From assembly GCA_021793135.1 (NCBI GenBank), contig JAJYTI010000134.1, positions 1 through 5,938 of the forward strand: a DNA stretch of 5,938 bases, written 5' to 3'. Positions 1 to 5,938 of the stretch are shown here, one piece after another (position 1 is the stretch's first letter; every line of letters starts with the position of its first letter). The translations under genes were made by a program, and so were the position numbers. The notes beneath the pieces are model-generated. The model was not told where the DNA came from and did no database searches. It worked only from the letters and a program-made list of their open reading frames with translations. This DNA is from Bacteroidota bacterium. GTDB taxonomy: Bacteria > Bacteroidota > Bacteroidia > Flavobacteriales > Flavobacteriaceae.

Positions 1-7
1 CCGATCT
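1..7 (-). other. Residual Illumina adapter at left contig end
   Basis: Read on the minus strand, the window ends in AGATCGG, the first seven bases of the common Illumina adapter (AGATCGGAAGAGC). It begins immediately after the codons for Asp-Tyr-Leu of the DnaB Walker B motif. The family continues with Gln-Leu there, but this sequence would give Arg-Ser. The break from a near-invariant motif at the exact adapter junction indicates untrimmed adapter and not a natural change. These seven bases should be excluded from any gene model. Confidence 0.9.
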
Positions 8-1018
8 CAAATAGTCTATCATAATTACTTTAATACCATATTGTGAAGCCAAACGTCTAGCCTTTGCTCGCAAATCAAAAATAGATAATGAAGGTGTATC
101 GTCAATGAATAATGGTGCAGCTTCAAGATCTTTTACTTTTACGTTAAGTTGCTCCCATTCGTGTTTCTCTAGGTTTCCCGTACGTAATGTTTCTGAACTC
201 AGACCTGTTTCGGAAGAAATAAGTCGAGTAATAAGTTGAACGGAAGACATCTCTAAGGAGAAAAATGCAACTGGTGTTTGATGATCTATAGCCATGTTAC
301 GTGCCATAGATAAAGTAAGAGCAGTTTTACCCATACCTGGTCTTGCTGCAATAATAATCAAATCACTAGGCTGCCAACCCGATGTAAGTTCATCTAATTT
401 GGTGAAACCAGATGGAATTCCCGAAAGACCTTCCTTATTTGCTATCTCCTCGATATTCTTTTTGGCCTGAATAACCAAATCTTGCGCAGTCTCTATAGAA
501 CTCTTTAAGTTTCCTTGAGAAACGTCGTATAATTTACTCTCGGCCGTATCTAACAAATCAAAAACGTCTATGGTCTCATCGTATGAATCTTCAATAATCT
601 CGGAAGAGATTTTGATAAGACTACGCTGAATATATTTTTGGAGTACTATACGAGCGTGAAATTCAATGTGAGCAGACGAAGATACTTTTTGAGTAAGTTG
701 TACTAAATAGAACTCTCCTCCTGCAATTTCTAATTTTTTATTTTGTCTAAGTCTATTTGCAACTGTAAGTAAATCAACAGGTTCACCGGCTTCAAATAAC
801 TGATAAATAGCCTCATAGATCACTTGGTGCTTTCTATTGTAGAAAGCATCTGGATGTAATATATCTATAACCTCATCTACACCTTTTTTATCAATCATCA
901 TAGCGCCCAGAACAACTTCCTCAAGGTTTACTGCTTGTGGTGGGAGTTTTCCTCTCTCCAAAGAGATTACAGGAGAAGTTTTCTTGGCAAAATCTGGTTT
1001 GGATTGCGCTTTTTCCAT
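8..1018 (-). CDS. dnaB: Replicative DNA helicase DnaB, 5' part (cut at left edge)
   Basis: DnaB is the hexameric ATP-driven helicase that unwinds DNA at the replication fork and recruits primase. The visible 337 codons are about two thirds of the usual 500 or so residues in this phylum. The start is the ATG at 1016-1018 (MEKAQSKPDF), followed by a short polar leader. The DnaB N-terminal helical domain lies at roughly residues 28-130 (LPPQAVNLEEVVLGAMMID onward), then a linker, then the RecA-like ATPase from about residue 200. Walker A is ARPGMGKT at 225-232, the H1a motif FFSLEMS at 252-258 holds the catalytic Glu256, and Walker B VIMIDYL at 331-337 ends at the contig edge. No intein interrupts the Walker A site, a known insertion point in this family. 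The rest of the ATPase domain is outside the window. The gene follows accA in the same direction but is separated from it by a terminator, so it is probably transcribed on its own. Confidence 0.96.
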
Positions 1019-1044
1019 AAGATTAGTTGTACTTATTTATTGAC

Positions 1045-1097
1045 TAAATATATGCTATTAATATAATCATAATCACGTAAAAACTTCGGCAAATATG
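1045..1097 (-). promoter_or_regulatory. Possible dnaB promoter region (weak)
   Basis: Between the accA terminator and the dnaB start the minus strand has two imperfect matches to the Bacteroidota -7 box TAnnTTTG: CATATTTG at 1090-1097 and TATATTTA at 1045-1052, each with one mismatch. Neither has a convincing TTTG at the usual -33 distance. A promoter is expected here because of the upstream terminator, but the sequence does not settle which box, if either, is used. Confidence 0.25.
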
Positions 1098-1110
1098 ATT
1101 TGAATATTTG
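1090..1110. repeat. Inverted repeat CAAATAT-N7-ATATTTG upstream of dnaB
   Basis: Two perfect 7-base arms (1090-1096 and 1104-1110) flank a 7-base spacer (GATTTGA). The repeat sits 72 bp upstream of the dnaB start and overlaps the CATATTTG box on the minus strand. It could be an operator or a weak hairpin. It is AT-only apart from the outer C/G pair, so it may also be chance in AT-rich intergenic DNA. Confidence 0.4.
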
Positions 1111-1122
1111 TTAATTGGGAAA

Positions 1123-1154
1123 AAAAATCCGAAGCTAAAGTTCTTCGGATTTTT
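1123..1154 (-). terminator. Intrinsic terminator after accA
   Basis: A perfect 12-bp stem pairs AAAAATCCGAAG (1123-1134) with CTTCGGATTTTT (1143-1154) around an 8-nt loop. On the minus strand the stem's GC-rich core is followed by seven consecutive T residues (1127 down to 1121), the hallmark of Rho-independent termination. It begins 27 bp after the accA stop codon and separates accA from dnaB. The symmetrical A/T flanks could also stop transcription arriving on the plus strand, but no plus-strand gene is seen there. Confidence 0.88.
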
Positions 1155-1181
1155 AAATATTATTTAATTAGAATCTGCTAA

Positions 1182-2135
1182 TTACCCATTAAAGACTCCC
1201 ATCTTTAGGTATTTATTCATTCGCTTTTCTACTAATTTCTCAGGAGTTAATTCTTTTAACTCATTATACACTTTAACAATCTCTTTCTCTACCGTTTTGA
1301 ATGTAGTGTACTTATCGCTATGTGCACCGCCCAATGGCTCTTTAACTATTTTATCTATCAGCTTTTGACCTTTCATATCTTCTGCTGTTAGTTTTAAAGC
1401 TTCGGCAGCTTTTTCTTTATGCTCCCAACTGCGCCATAATATAGACGAACAACTTTCTGGTGAGATTACAGAATACCAAGTGTTTTCTAACATTAGCACT
1501 TTATCGCCTACTCCAATTCCTAATGCACCTCCAGATGCGCCTTCTCCTATAATAACTACGATGATTGGCACTTTAAGGCGTGTCATTTCTAGAATATTTC
1601 GTGCAATAGCTTCTCCTTGTCCACGTTCTTCTGCTTCTAATCCAGGGTATGCACCTGGTGTATCTACAAAAGTCACTACAGGAACGTTAAACTTCTCTGC
1701 CATTTTCATAAGGCGAAGTGCTTTTCTATAGCCCTCTGGATTTGCCATTCCAAAGTTACGATACTGTCTAGTCTTTGTATTGTGTCCTTTTTGTTGGCCG
1801 ATAAACATAAACGATTGGTCTCCTATTTTACCTAGTCCACCAACCATTGCTTTATCGTCTTTAAAGTTTCTATCGCCGTGTAGTTCTACAAATGTATCTC
1901 CACATAAGGCGTTAATGTAGTCTAGAGTATACGGTCTATTTGGGTGTCGTGATAATTGCACACGTTGCCAAGGAGTAAGATTATCGTATATTTCTTTCTT
2001 TATCTCTTTAAGCTTCTTTTCTATTTGTTTACATGTATTCGAAACATCGACATCACTCTCTTCTCCAATTCTACATGCTTTATTATACTGTTCTTGTAGT
2101 TCCTTAATCGGCAACTCAAAATCTAAATATTCCAT
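1182..2135 (-). CDS. accA: Acetyl-CoA carboxylase carboxyltransferase subunit alpha
   Basis: AccA pairs with AccD to move the carboxyl group from carboxybiotin (on AccB) to acetyl-CoA, giving malonyl-CoA for fatty-acid synthesis in the cytoplasm. I place the start at the ATG at 2133-2135, giving 317 residues (E. coli AccA has 319). The protein then begins MEYLDFELPI, aligning with the LDFE..I block at the start of AccA proteins. An upstream in-frame TTG at 2172-2174 would add 13 residues, but it lies inside a probable promoter box. An N-terminal helical part (about 1-50) is followed by the crotonase-fold carboxyltransferase domain: NRPYTLDYI at 66-74, FVELHGDR at 82-89, GQQKGHNTK at 113-121, VDTPGAYPG at 157-165, EERGQGEAIARNI at 169-181, and the oxyanion-forming GEGASGGALGIGVGD at 197-211. 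The frame is intact, with nothing missing. The gene lies 56 bp after the EamA permease and ends before a strong terminator. Confidence 0.97.
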   Translation of the reverse strand: MEYLDFELPIKELQEQYNKACRIGEESDVDVSNTCKQIEKKLKEIKKEIYDNLTPWQRVQLSRHPNRPYTLDYINALCGDTFVELHGDRNFKDDKAMVGGLGKIGDQSFMFIGQQKGHNTKTRQYRNFGMANPEGYRKALRLMKMAEKFNVPVVTFVDTPGAYPGLEAEERGQGEAIARNILEMTRLKVPIIVVIIGEGASGGALGIGVGDKVLMLENTWYSVISPESCSSILWRSWEHKEKAAEALKLTAEDMKGQKLIDKIVKEPLGGAHSDKYTTFKTVEKEIVKVYNELKELTPEKLVEKRMNKYLKMGVFNG

Positions 2136-2171
2136 AATATTTTGTATCAATTCGATTCTCTGCTGAGAATA

Positions 2172-2179
2172 CAAATATA
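2172..2179 (-). promoter_or_regulatory. Candidate accA promoter -7 box (TATATTTG)
   Basis: The minus strand carries TATATTTG, an exact match to the Bacteroidota -7 element TAnnTTTG, in the short gap between the EamA permease stop and accA. Transcription would begin roughly 6-8 bases downstream, leaving a leader of about 30 nt before the ATG at 2135. No TTTG or TTG is seen at the -33 distance, which falls in the tail of the upstream gene, so the promoter may be weak or the match fortuitous. Confidence 0.4.
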
Positions 2180-2191
2180 TAGTTTTTGTTT

Positions 2192-3097
2192 TTATGTAGT
2201 ATATAATCTCTTACGCTTTCTTTCTATACGTGTTTTTATAATTCCATTTAATATTACTGTCACCAAGATTATTAAGGCTCCGTAATAAAAGTTAGGACTC
2301 ATACTTTCTTCTTCGCCGAAGATAAGTAATGCCATTAGAATACCATAAACTGGTTCGAGGTTTATAGTAAGCATCACCGAATAAGGGCTTATCCATCTCA
2401 TAACATGGACTGAAGCTATAAACGCATATGCCGTACACACGGAGGCTAACAATAATAAGTATCCCCAATCTGCACTAGATACATTAAAAAAGGAAGCATC
2501 AAATCCCTTTGTAAATGCAATATAAACTGTTAAACACAACACTCCGAATCCTATTTCGTATAAGGAAATTACCGATGCTTTGTGTTTCTGCACTAATTTT
2601 CCATTCAAAATAGAGAATAAAGCACTTAATAAAGCTGCTAGTAAACTCAATAAAATTCCTAGGGTATACTGTGTCTCTACTTTAAATATAGTATATAGGC
2701 CAATGATTACCATTATTCCAAATAACAATTCATAAAGCACAATTCGTCTTCTATAAAAAAGTGGTTCTAAAACCGAAGCAAAAAATGCTCCTGTAGATAT
2801 AGTGGCTAAGGTAACTGATACATTCGATACCTTAATGGCTAGAAAAAAAGCAAGCCAATGAGAGGAGATTAAAAACCCTCCTAATAGAAATTTTGCTAAC
2901 ACTTTAGGGGGAAAAATAAGCTTTTCTTTCTTGACTACTCTAACATATATAAACATAAGTATAAGTGCCATGGACATCCTGTACCATACTAATTTTTCTG
3001 CCCCTAATGTAATGAGCGCACCTAATATTGCAGTAAATCCCCAAATAAATACAATGAGATGTAAATGGAGATAATTACGAATTTTATCGTTTAGCAT
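2192..3097 (-). CDS. EamA/DMT-family permease, substrate unknown
   Basis: This 301-residue, very hydrophobic protein has the make-up of the drug/metabolite transporter superfamily: about ten membrane helices from two tandem EamA repeats, at roughly residues 11-137 and 146-287, ending in a basic cytoplasmic tail (KTRIERKRKR). Helix-end motifs typical of EamA are visible: VFIWGFTAILG near the N terminus, STGAFFASVLEPLFYRRR closing the first repeat (101-118), and LTINLEPVYGILMALLIFGE in the second (243-262). Family members export or import amino acids, nucleotides or other metabolites. The sequence does not show which substrate is moved. The ATG at 3095-3097 lies inside the end of the upstream permease gene (14-nt overlap), implying translational coupling. 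The unrelated neighbours give no hint of the cargo. Confidence 0.92.
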   Translation of the reverse strand: MLNDKIRNYLHLHLIVFIWGFTAILGALITLGAEKLVWYRMSMALILMFIYVRVVKKEKLIFPPKVLAKFLLGGFLISSHWLAFFLAIKVSNVSVTLATISTGAFFASVLEPLFYRRRIVLYELLFGIMVIIGLYTIFKVETQYTLGILLSLLAALLSALFSILNGKLVQKHKASVISLYEIGFGVLCLTVYIAFTKGFDASFFNVSSADWGYLLLLASVCTAYAFIASVHVMRWISPYSVMLTINLEPVYGILMALLIFGEEESMSPNFYYGALIILVTVILNGIIKTRIERKRKRLYTT

Positions 3098-4160
3098 TTC
3101 TTAAAAGATAAATGGCAAGAACTGTAAAAACAATATTTGGGAACCAACTTGCTAGAAAAGGAGAGAAACTACTCTTCTCTGCCATGGTACCAAATATCTT
3201 ATCAAAGAAAATGAAAATCATTCCAATACTTATACCTATTACTAGGTTCATTCCCATTCCACCTCGTCTTTTTATAGAAGAGACTGATACTGCTATAATA
3301 GTAAGAATATAAGCAGAAACTGGTAGGCTCCAGCGTTTATATCTAACAACTTTATATTTATTAATATGTGATGAACCACGTAGTTGTTCTCTTTTTATAA
3401 ACTCATTAAGCTCGCTATAGTTCAATGTTTCGGCTATATATTCTACTGGAGTAAGTTCATCTATTGTAAAATTTAAAAGTGTATCTACTCGATATTGTTT
3501 ATCGATAATATCGCCATACTCCCCTATTGTCCTTTTCTCATAGTTATACAGCGTATATGTACTATCGGGATTATAGACAATACGAGATGCGTTTATCTTA
3601 TATTCTAATTCATTACCATTAAAATGTTCTAAACTAAAATCATTCCCTGTATTATTTCGAGCATTAAAATAGCTCACATATATATAGTCATTTTCATTTA
3701 ACTGACTATATACATTGGTTTGATTTCTATCTTTACTTCCCGACTTAAGATATTCGAATTTAAACTCATTAAATCCTTTACTCGCTTCTGGCGCTAAATA
3801 CATACCTAATATCAAAGCCACTCCACAAACTATAGTTGCGCCAATGATATACGGTCTTAAAAATCTTGAGAAAGAGACACCACTACTTAAGAATGCAATA
3901 ATCTCTGTATTATTTGCTAACTTAGATGTAAACCAGATAATGGATAAAAACAGGAAAAGTGGAAACAACAGATTGGCAAAATAGATTGTAAAGTTTAGAT
4001 AATATATTGCTACCTCTACAAACGGCACTTTGTTGTCTAAAATCTTATCGATTTTCTCTGCTAAATTTACTGTAATCCCAATAGGAATAAACAGAAGTAA
4101 TAGCAATACAAAAGTACCTATGTAACGTTTTAATATGTATTTATCTAGAATGCTTAACAT
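3084..4160 (-). CDS. LptF/LptG-family permease (YjgP/YjgQ), LPS export
   Basis: LptF and LptG form the inner-membrane core of the LptB2FG transporter, which extracts lipopolysaccharide and passes it to the LptC-A-D bridge. This 358-residue protein has the family topology: three N-terminal helices (about 14-35, 55-78, 102-122), a large polar periplasmic region (about 125-275) expected to form the beta-jellyroll, and three C-terminal helices (about 279-296, 303-323, 335-354). The opening LDKYILKRYIGTF and the TEIIAFLSSGVSFSRFLRPY coupling-helix segment (about 85-104) are characteristic. The length matches LptF/LptG. The family paralogues are hard to separate by eye, so I give no symbol; the partner subunit is not in the window. 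The ATG at 4158-4160 follows the tgt stop by one base, and the gene end overlaps the EamA permease by 14 nt, so all three are likely co-transcribed. Confidence 0.93.
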   Translation of the reverse strand: MLSILDKYILKRYIGTFVLLLLLFIPIGITVNLAEKIDKILDNKVPFVEVAIYYLNFTIYFANLLFPLFLFLSIIWFTSKLANNTEIIAFLSSGVSFSRFLRPYIIGATIVCGVALILGMYLAPEASKGFNEFKFEYLKSGSKDRNQTNVYSQLNENDYIYVSYFNARNNTGNDFSLEHFNGNELEYKINASRIVYNPDSTYTLYNYEKRTIGEYGDIIDKQYRVDTLLNFTIDELTPVEYIAETLNYSELNEFIKREQLRGSSHINKYKVVRYKRWSLPVSAYILTIIAVSVSSIKRRGGMGMNLVIGISIGMIFIFFDKIFGTMAEKSSFSPFLASWFPNIVFTVLAIYLLRNAKR

Positions 4161-4161
4161 C

Positions 4162-5292
4162 TTACAGTCTGTTATCCATTTGTTTCACCATTTTGTTTTT
4201 CCATTGCGTAAAGTCTCCTGCTAAAATACGATTTCTTGCCTCTCTAACCAACCAAAGATAGAAACCTAAATTATGAATTGAAGCTATTTGTCTTGCTAAA
4301 AGTTCATTTACAGAAAAGAGATGTCGCAAATATGCTTTACTATACTCAGTATCTACCCATGTATATCCAGCTTCGTCTATAGCAGAAAAATCATCGGCCC
4401 ATTTTCTGTTTTTAATATTAATGGTACCGTTTGCTGTAAATAACATTCCGTTTCTACCGTTTCGTGTTGGCATAACGCAATCAAACATATCTACACCTAA
4501 AGCGATGTTTTCTAATATATTTATTGGTGTTCCTACTCCCATTAAATATCTAGGTTTATCTTCTGGAAGTATTCCGGTTACTACTTCGGTCATTTCATAC
4601 ATCATTTCTGTTGGTTCTCCTACAGAAAGTCCTCCAATTGCATTTCCAAAAGCATTCTTACTTGCAATATATTCTGCAGATTGCTGACGAAGGTCTTTAA
4701 AAGTACTTCCTTGAACTATTGGAAATAGCGTTTGATTGTGGCCATATTTATTATCTGTTTCTTCAAATCTTGCTATACACCTATCCAGCCATCTATGTGT
4801 TCTATGCATCGAGCTACGAGCATAATCATACTCACAAGGATATGGCGTACATTCATCAAAAGCCATTATAATATCTGCTCCTATTGTACGCTGCGTATCC
4901 ATAACATTCTCGGGCGTAAATAAATGTCTACTGCCATCAATATGAGATTGAAAATGTACTCCTTCTTCTTTTATCTTTCTGGTATTGGAAAGTGAATATA
5001 CTTGAAAACCACCACTATCGGTCAAGATATTTCTGTCCCAATTCATAAATTTATGCAATCCACCGGCTTTTTCTATAATATCCATTTGTGGTCGCATATA
5101 TAAATGATACGTGTTTCCTAGAATAATATCTGGATTTATCTCTTCCTTTAATTCACGTTGATGTACTCCTTTTACAGTCCCTAATGTCCCTACTGGCATA
5201 AAAATAGGAGTCTCTATTGGTCCATGATCTAAAGTGATAGTTCCTGCTCTTGCACGACTTGCTATGTCTGTGGCCTTTAATTCAAATTTCAT
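4162..5292 (-). CDS. tgt: tRNA-guanine(34) transglycosylase (Tgt), without zinc-site cysteines
   Basis: Tgt exchanges guanine-34 in the anticodon of tRNA-Asp, -Asn, -His and -Tyr for preQ1, the key insertion step of queuosine synthesis. The 376-residue protein matches the bacterial length and TIM-barrel layout. ILGNTYHLYMRP is at 57-68, and TDSGGFQVYSLS at 91-102 carries the general base Asp92. FDECTPYP at 145-152 is in the base-recognition pocket, and VQGS is at 193-196. GGLSVGE at 220-226 and YLMGVGTP at 249-256 follow, and MFDCVMPTRNGRNG at 269-282 holds the catalytic nucleophile Asp271. In the C-terminal region, where most bacterial Tgt proteins have a CxCxxC zinc site, this one reads IDEAGYTWVDTEYSKAYLRHL (from 305) with no cysteine, although the fourth ligand His340 (IHNLGFYLW) is kept. 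I recall similar wording in other flavobacterial Tgt proteins, so this looks like a lineage trait and not decay. The gene heads the tgt-lptF/G-EamA unit. Confidence 0.97.
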   Translation of the reverse strand: MKFELKATDIASRARAGTITLDHGPIETPIFMPVGTLGTVKGVHQRELKEEINPDIILGNTYHLYMRPQMDIIEKAGGLHKFMNWDRNILTDSGGFQVYSLSNTRKIKEEGVHFQSHIDGSRHLFTPENVMDTQRTIGADIIMAFDECTPYPCEYDYARSSMHRTHRWLDRCIARFEETDNKYGHNQTLFPIVQGSTFKDLRQQSAEYIASKNAFGNAIGGLSVGEPTEMMYEMTEVVTGILPEDKPRYLMGVGTPINILENIALGVDMFDCVMPTRNGRNGMLFTANGTINIKNRKWADDFSAIDEAGYTWVDTEYSKAYLRHLFSVNELLARQIASIHNLGFYLWLVREARNRILAGDFTQWKNKMVKQMDNRL

Positions 5293-5313
5293 ACCTTAAT
5301 TTTAAAGCAAATG

Positions 5314-5347
5314 CAAAGATACAAGGTTTATCCGTTTACCTATCAAA
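5314..5347 (-). promoter_or_regulatory. Bacteroidota-type promoter for tgt operon
   Basis: On the minus strand TATCTTTG (5314-5321) is an exact TAnnTTTG -7 box. A TTTG (5344-5347) lies 22 bp upstream, near the long end of the usual spacing for the -33 element. Transcription would start about 6-8 bases downstream, leaving a very short leader of about 15-20 nt before the tgt ATG at 5292. Confidence 0.65.
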
Positions 5348-5408
5348 TAGAGATTGGATTTTGGATAAAAGTAGCAATTTAAATCTATGAAAAATCGCAT
5401 CGATCTAC

Positions 5409-5440
5409 TTTGTAACACTTATATAAAAGCTGTATTTTTG
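5409..5440 (+). promoter_or_regulatory. Bacteroidota-type promoter for transketolase
   Basis: TTTG at 5409-5412 and TATTTTTG at 5433-5440 (an exact TAnnTTTG) are separated by 20 bp, close to the ideal spacing of Bacteroidota housekeeping promoters. Transcription would begin around 5446-5448, giving an A-rich leader of about 22-24 nt before the ATG at 5470. It points away from the tgt promoter, with about 60 bp between the two -33 elements. Confidence 0.75.
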
Positions 5441-5469
5441 GACAACGAAATTATATACCTACGCAAAAT

Positions 5470-5931
5470 ATGGCAAACACAACGCATTTAGAAGAACTTG
5501 TAACGCAAGTAAGAAGAGATATTCTTCGCCAGGTACACTCTGTAAATTCTGGACACCCTGGAGGTTCTTTAGGCTGTGCAGAATTTTTTGTAACACTTTA
5601 TCAAGATGTATTGCGCACCAAGCAACCTTTTACCATGGATGGGAAAGAAGAAGATTTGTTCTTCTTGTCTAATGGACATATCTCACCTGTTTTTTACAGT
5701 ACCTTAGCTCGTTCAGGATATTTTCCTGTAAAGGAGTTAAGAACTTTCCGTTTAATCAATTCTAGATTACAAGGACACCCTACCACGCATGACAATTTAC
5801 CTGGAGTACGAGTAGCCTCTGGGTCTCTAGGACAAGGATTATCTGTAGCAATTGGAGCTGCACAAGCAAAGAAACTTAATAAAGACTCCTATTTAGTATA
5901 CACGCTATGTGGTGATGGAGAATTGCAAGAG
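5470..5931 (+). CDS. tkt: Transketolase, N-terminal (thiamine-diphosphate) part, cut at right edge
   Basis: Transketolase moves two-carbon units between sugar phosphates in the non-oxidative pentose phosphate pathway, using thiamine diphosphate and a divalent metal. The visible 154 codons start at the ATG at 5470 (MANTTHLEELVTQVRRDILR). Characteristic elements follow: SVNSGHPGGSLGCAEF at 24-39 with His29, FLSNGHISPVFY at 65-76, RLQGHPT at 99-105, VASGSLGQGLSVAIGAA at 115-131, and the start of the GDG cofactor-binding motif, CGDGELQE, at 147-154. The compact N terminus resembles the split transketolases of many Bacteroidota, where this domain is a separate gene of about 280 residues followed by a C-terminal subunit gene; the window ends before this can be decided. 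The bases after the final Glu codon are adapter: the expected Gly-Gln continuation is replaced by ATCGGAA. The gene is divergent from tgt with its own promoter. Confidence 0.93.
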
Positions 5932-5938
5932 ATCGGAA
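5930..5938 (+). other. Residual Illumina adapter at right contig end
   Basis: The last nine bases, AGATCGGAA, equal the first nine bases of the common Illumina adapter in read-through orientation. They interrupt the transketolase motif GDGELQEG right after the Glu codon. The first two bases (AG, 5930-5931) agree with both adapter and the expected GAG codon, so the true junction lies at 5929-5931. Bases from 5932 on are not genomic. Confidence 0.94.

Noticed and set aside
1..15. Apparent variant Walker B (Asp-Tyr-Leu-Arg-Ser) in DnaB
   Set aside because: The odd residues are encoded entirely by the adapter bases, so there is no evidence of a real substitution or of an intein junction.
1019..1181. 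Possible small RNA, riboswitch or small gene between dnaB and accA
   Set aside because: Only a terminator hairpin and a short AT-rich dyad are visible; no aptamer-like conserved structure or plausible small reading frame was found.
1480..1731. Plus-strand open frame of 83 codons
   Set aside because: It lies wholly antisense to the conserved core of accA; its Pro/Ser/Ile-rich translation resembles no family and is explained as a shadow frame.
3112..3312. Plus-strand open frame of 66 codons
   Set aside because: It is antisense to the C-terminal membrane helices of the LptF/G-like gene, with no promoter and no recognisable product.
4421..4923. Two plus-strand open frames (4421-4687 and 4732-4923)
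   Set aside because: Both are antisense to highly conserved catalytic parts of tgt and have no leader or similarity of their own.
1..5938. Mobile element, CRISPR array, defence system, tRNA or rRNA
   Set aside because: No direct-repeat array, transposase or integrase wording, terminal inverted repeats or cloverleaf sequence was seen; all six genes are core housekeeping types in intact or edge-cut form.

Overview
The window looks like an ordinary chromosomal housekeeping segment from a member of the Bacteroidota, most likely class Flavobacteriia. The evidence is the low GC content, A-rich rather than Shine-Dalgarno leaders, two promoters of the Bacteroidota TTTG...TAnnTTTG type, and proteins with flavobacterial wording (AccA beginning MEYLDFELPI, Tgt beginning MKFELKATD, a short transketolase N-terminal start). 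Species cannot be named from sequence alone.

Layout from left to right: the 5' part of dnaB (replicative helicase, minus strand, cut by the left edge); a 163-bp gap with an intrinsic terminator for accA and a 7-bp inverted repeat; accA (acetyl-CoA carboxylase carboxyltransferase alpha, minus); an EamA/DMT-family permease (minus); an LptF/LptG-family permease (minus); tgt (queuine/preQ1 tRNA-ribosyltransferase, minus); a 177-bp divergent promoter region; and the 5' part of transketolase (plus strand, cut by the right edge).

The genes tgt, lptF/G-like and EamA are packed with a 1-nt gap and then a 14-nt overlap, so they almost certainly form one transcript from the promoter just upstream of tgt. 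accA follows after 56 bp from its corrected start and has a candidate promoter of its own; readthrough from the upstream genes is also possible because no terminator precedes it. The hairpin after accA closes the unit before dnaB. The products serve unrelated core functions: tRNA modification, lipopolysaccharide export, small-molecule transport, fatty-acid synthesis, replication and the pentose phosphate pathway.

Two points deserve attention. First, both extreme ends of the window carry the first bases of the common Illumina adapter, each in the orientation of read-through and each exactly where a conserved protein motif breaks off, so the terminal bases are artefact and not genome. Second, the Tgt protein lacks the cysteines of the usual zinc site while keeping its catalytic residues. 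I found no mobile element, CRISPR array, RNA gene or undescribed system here.
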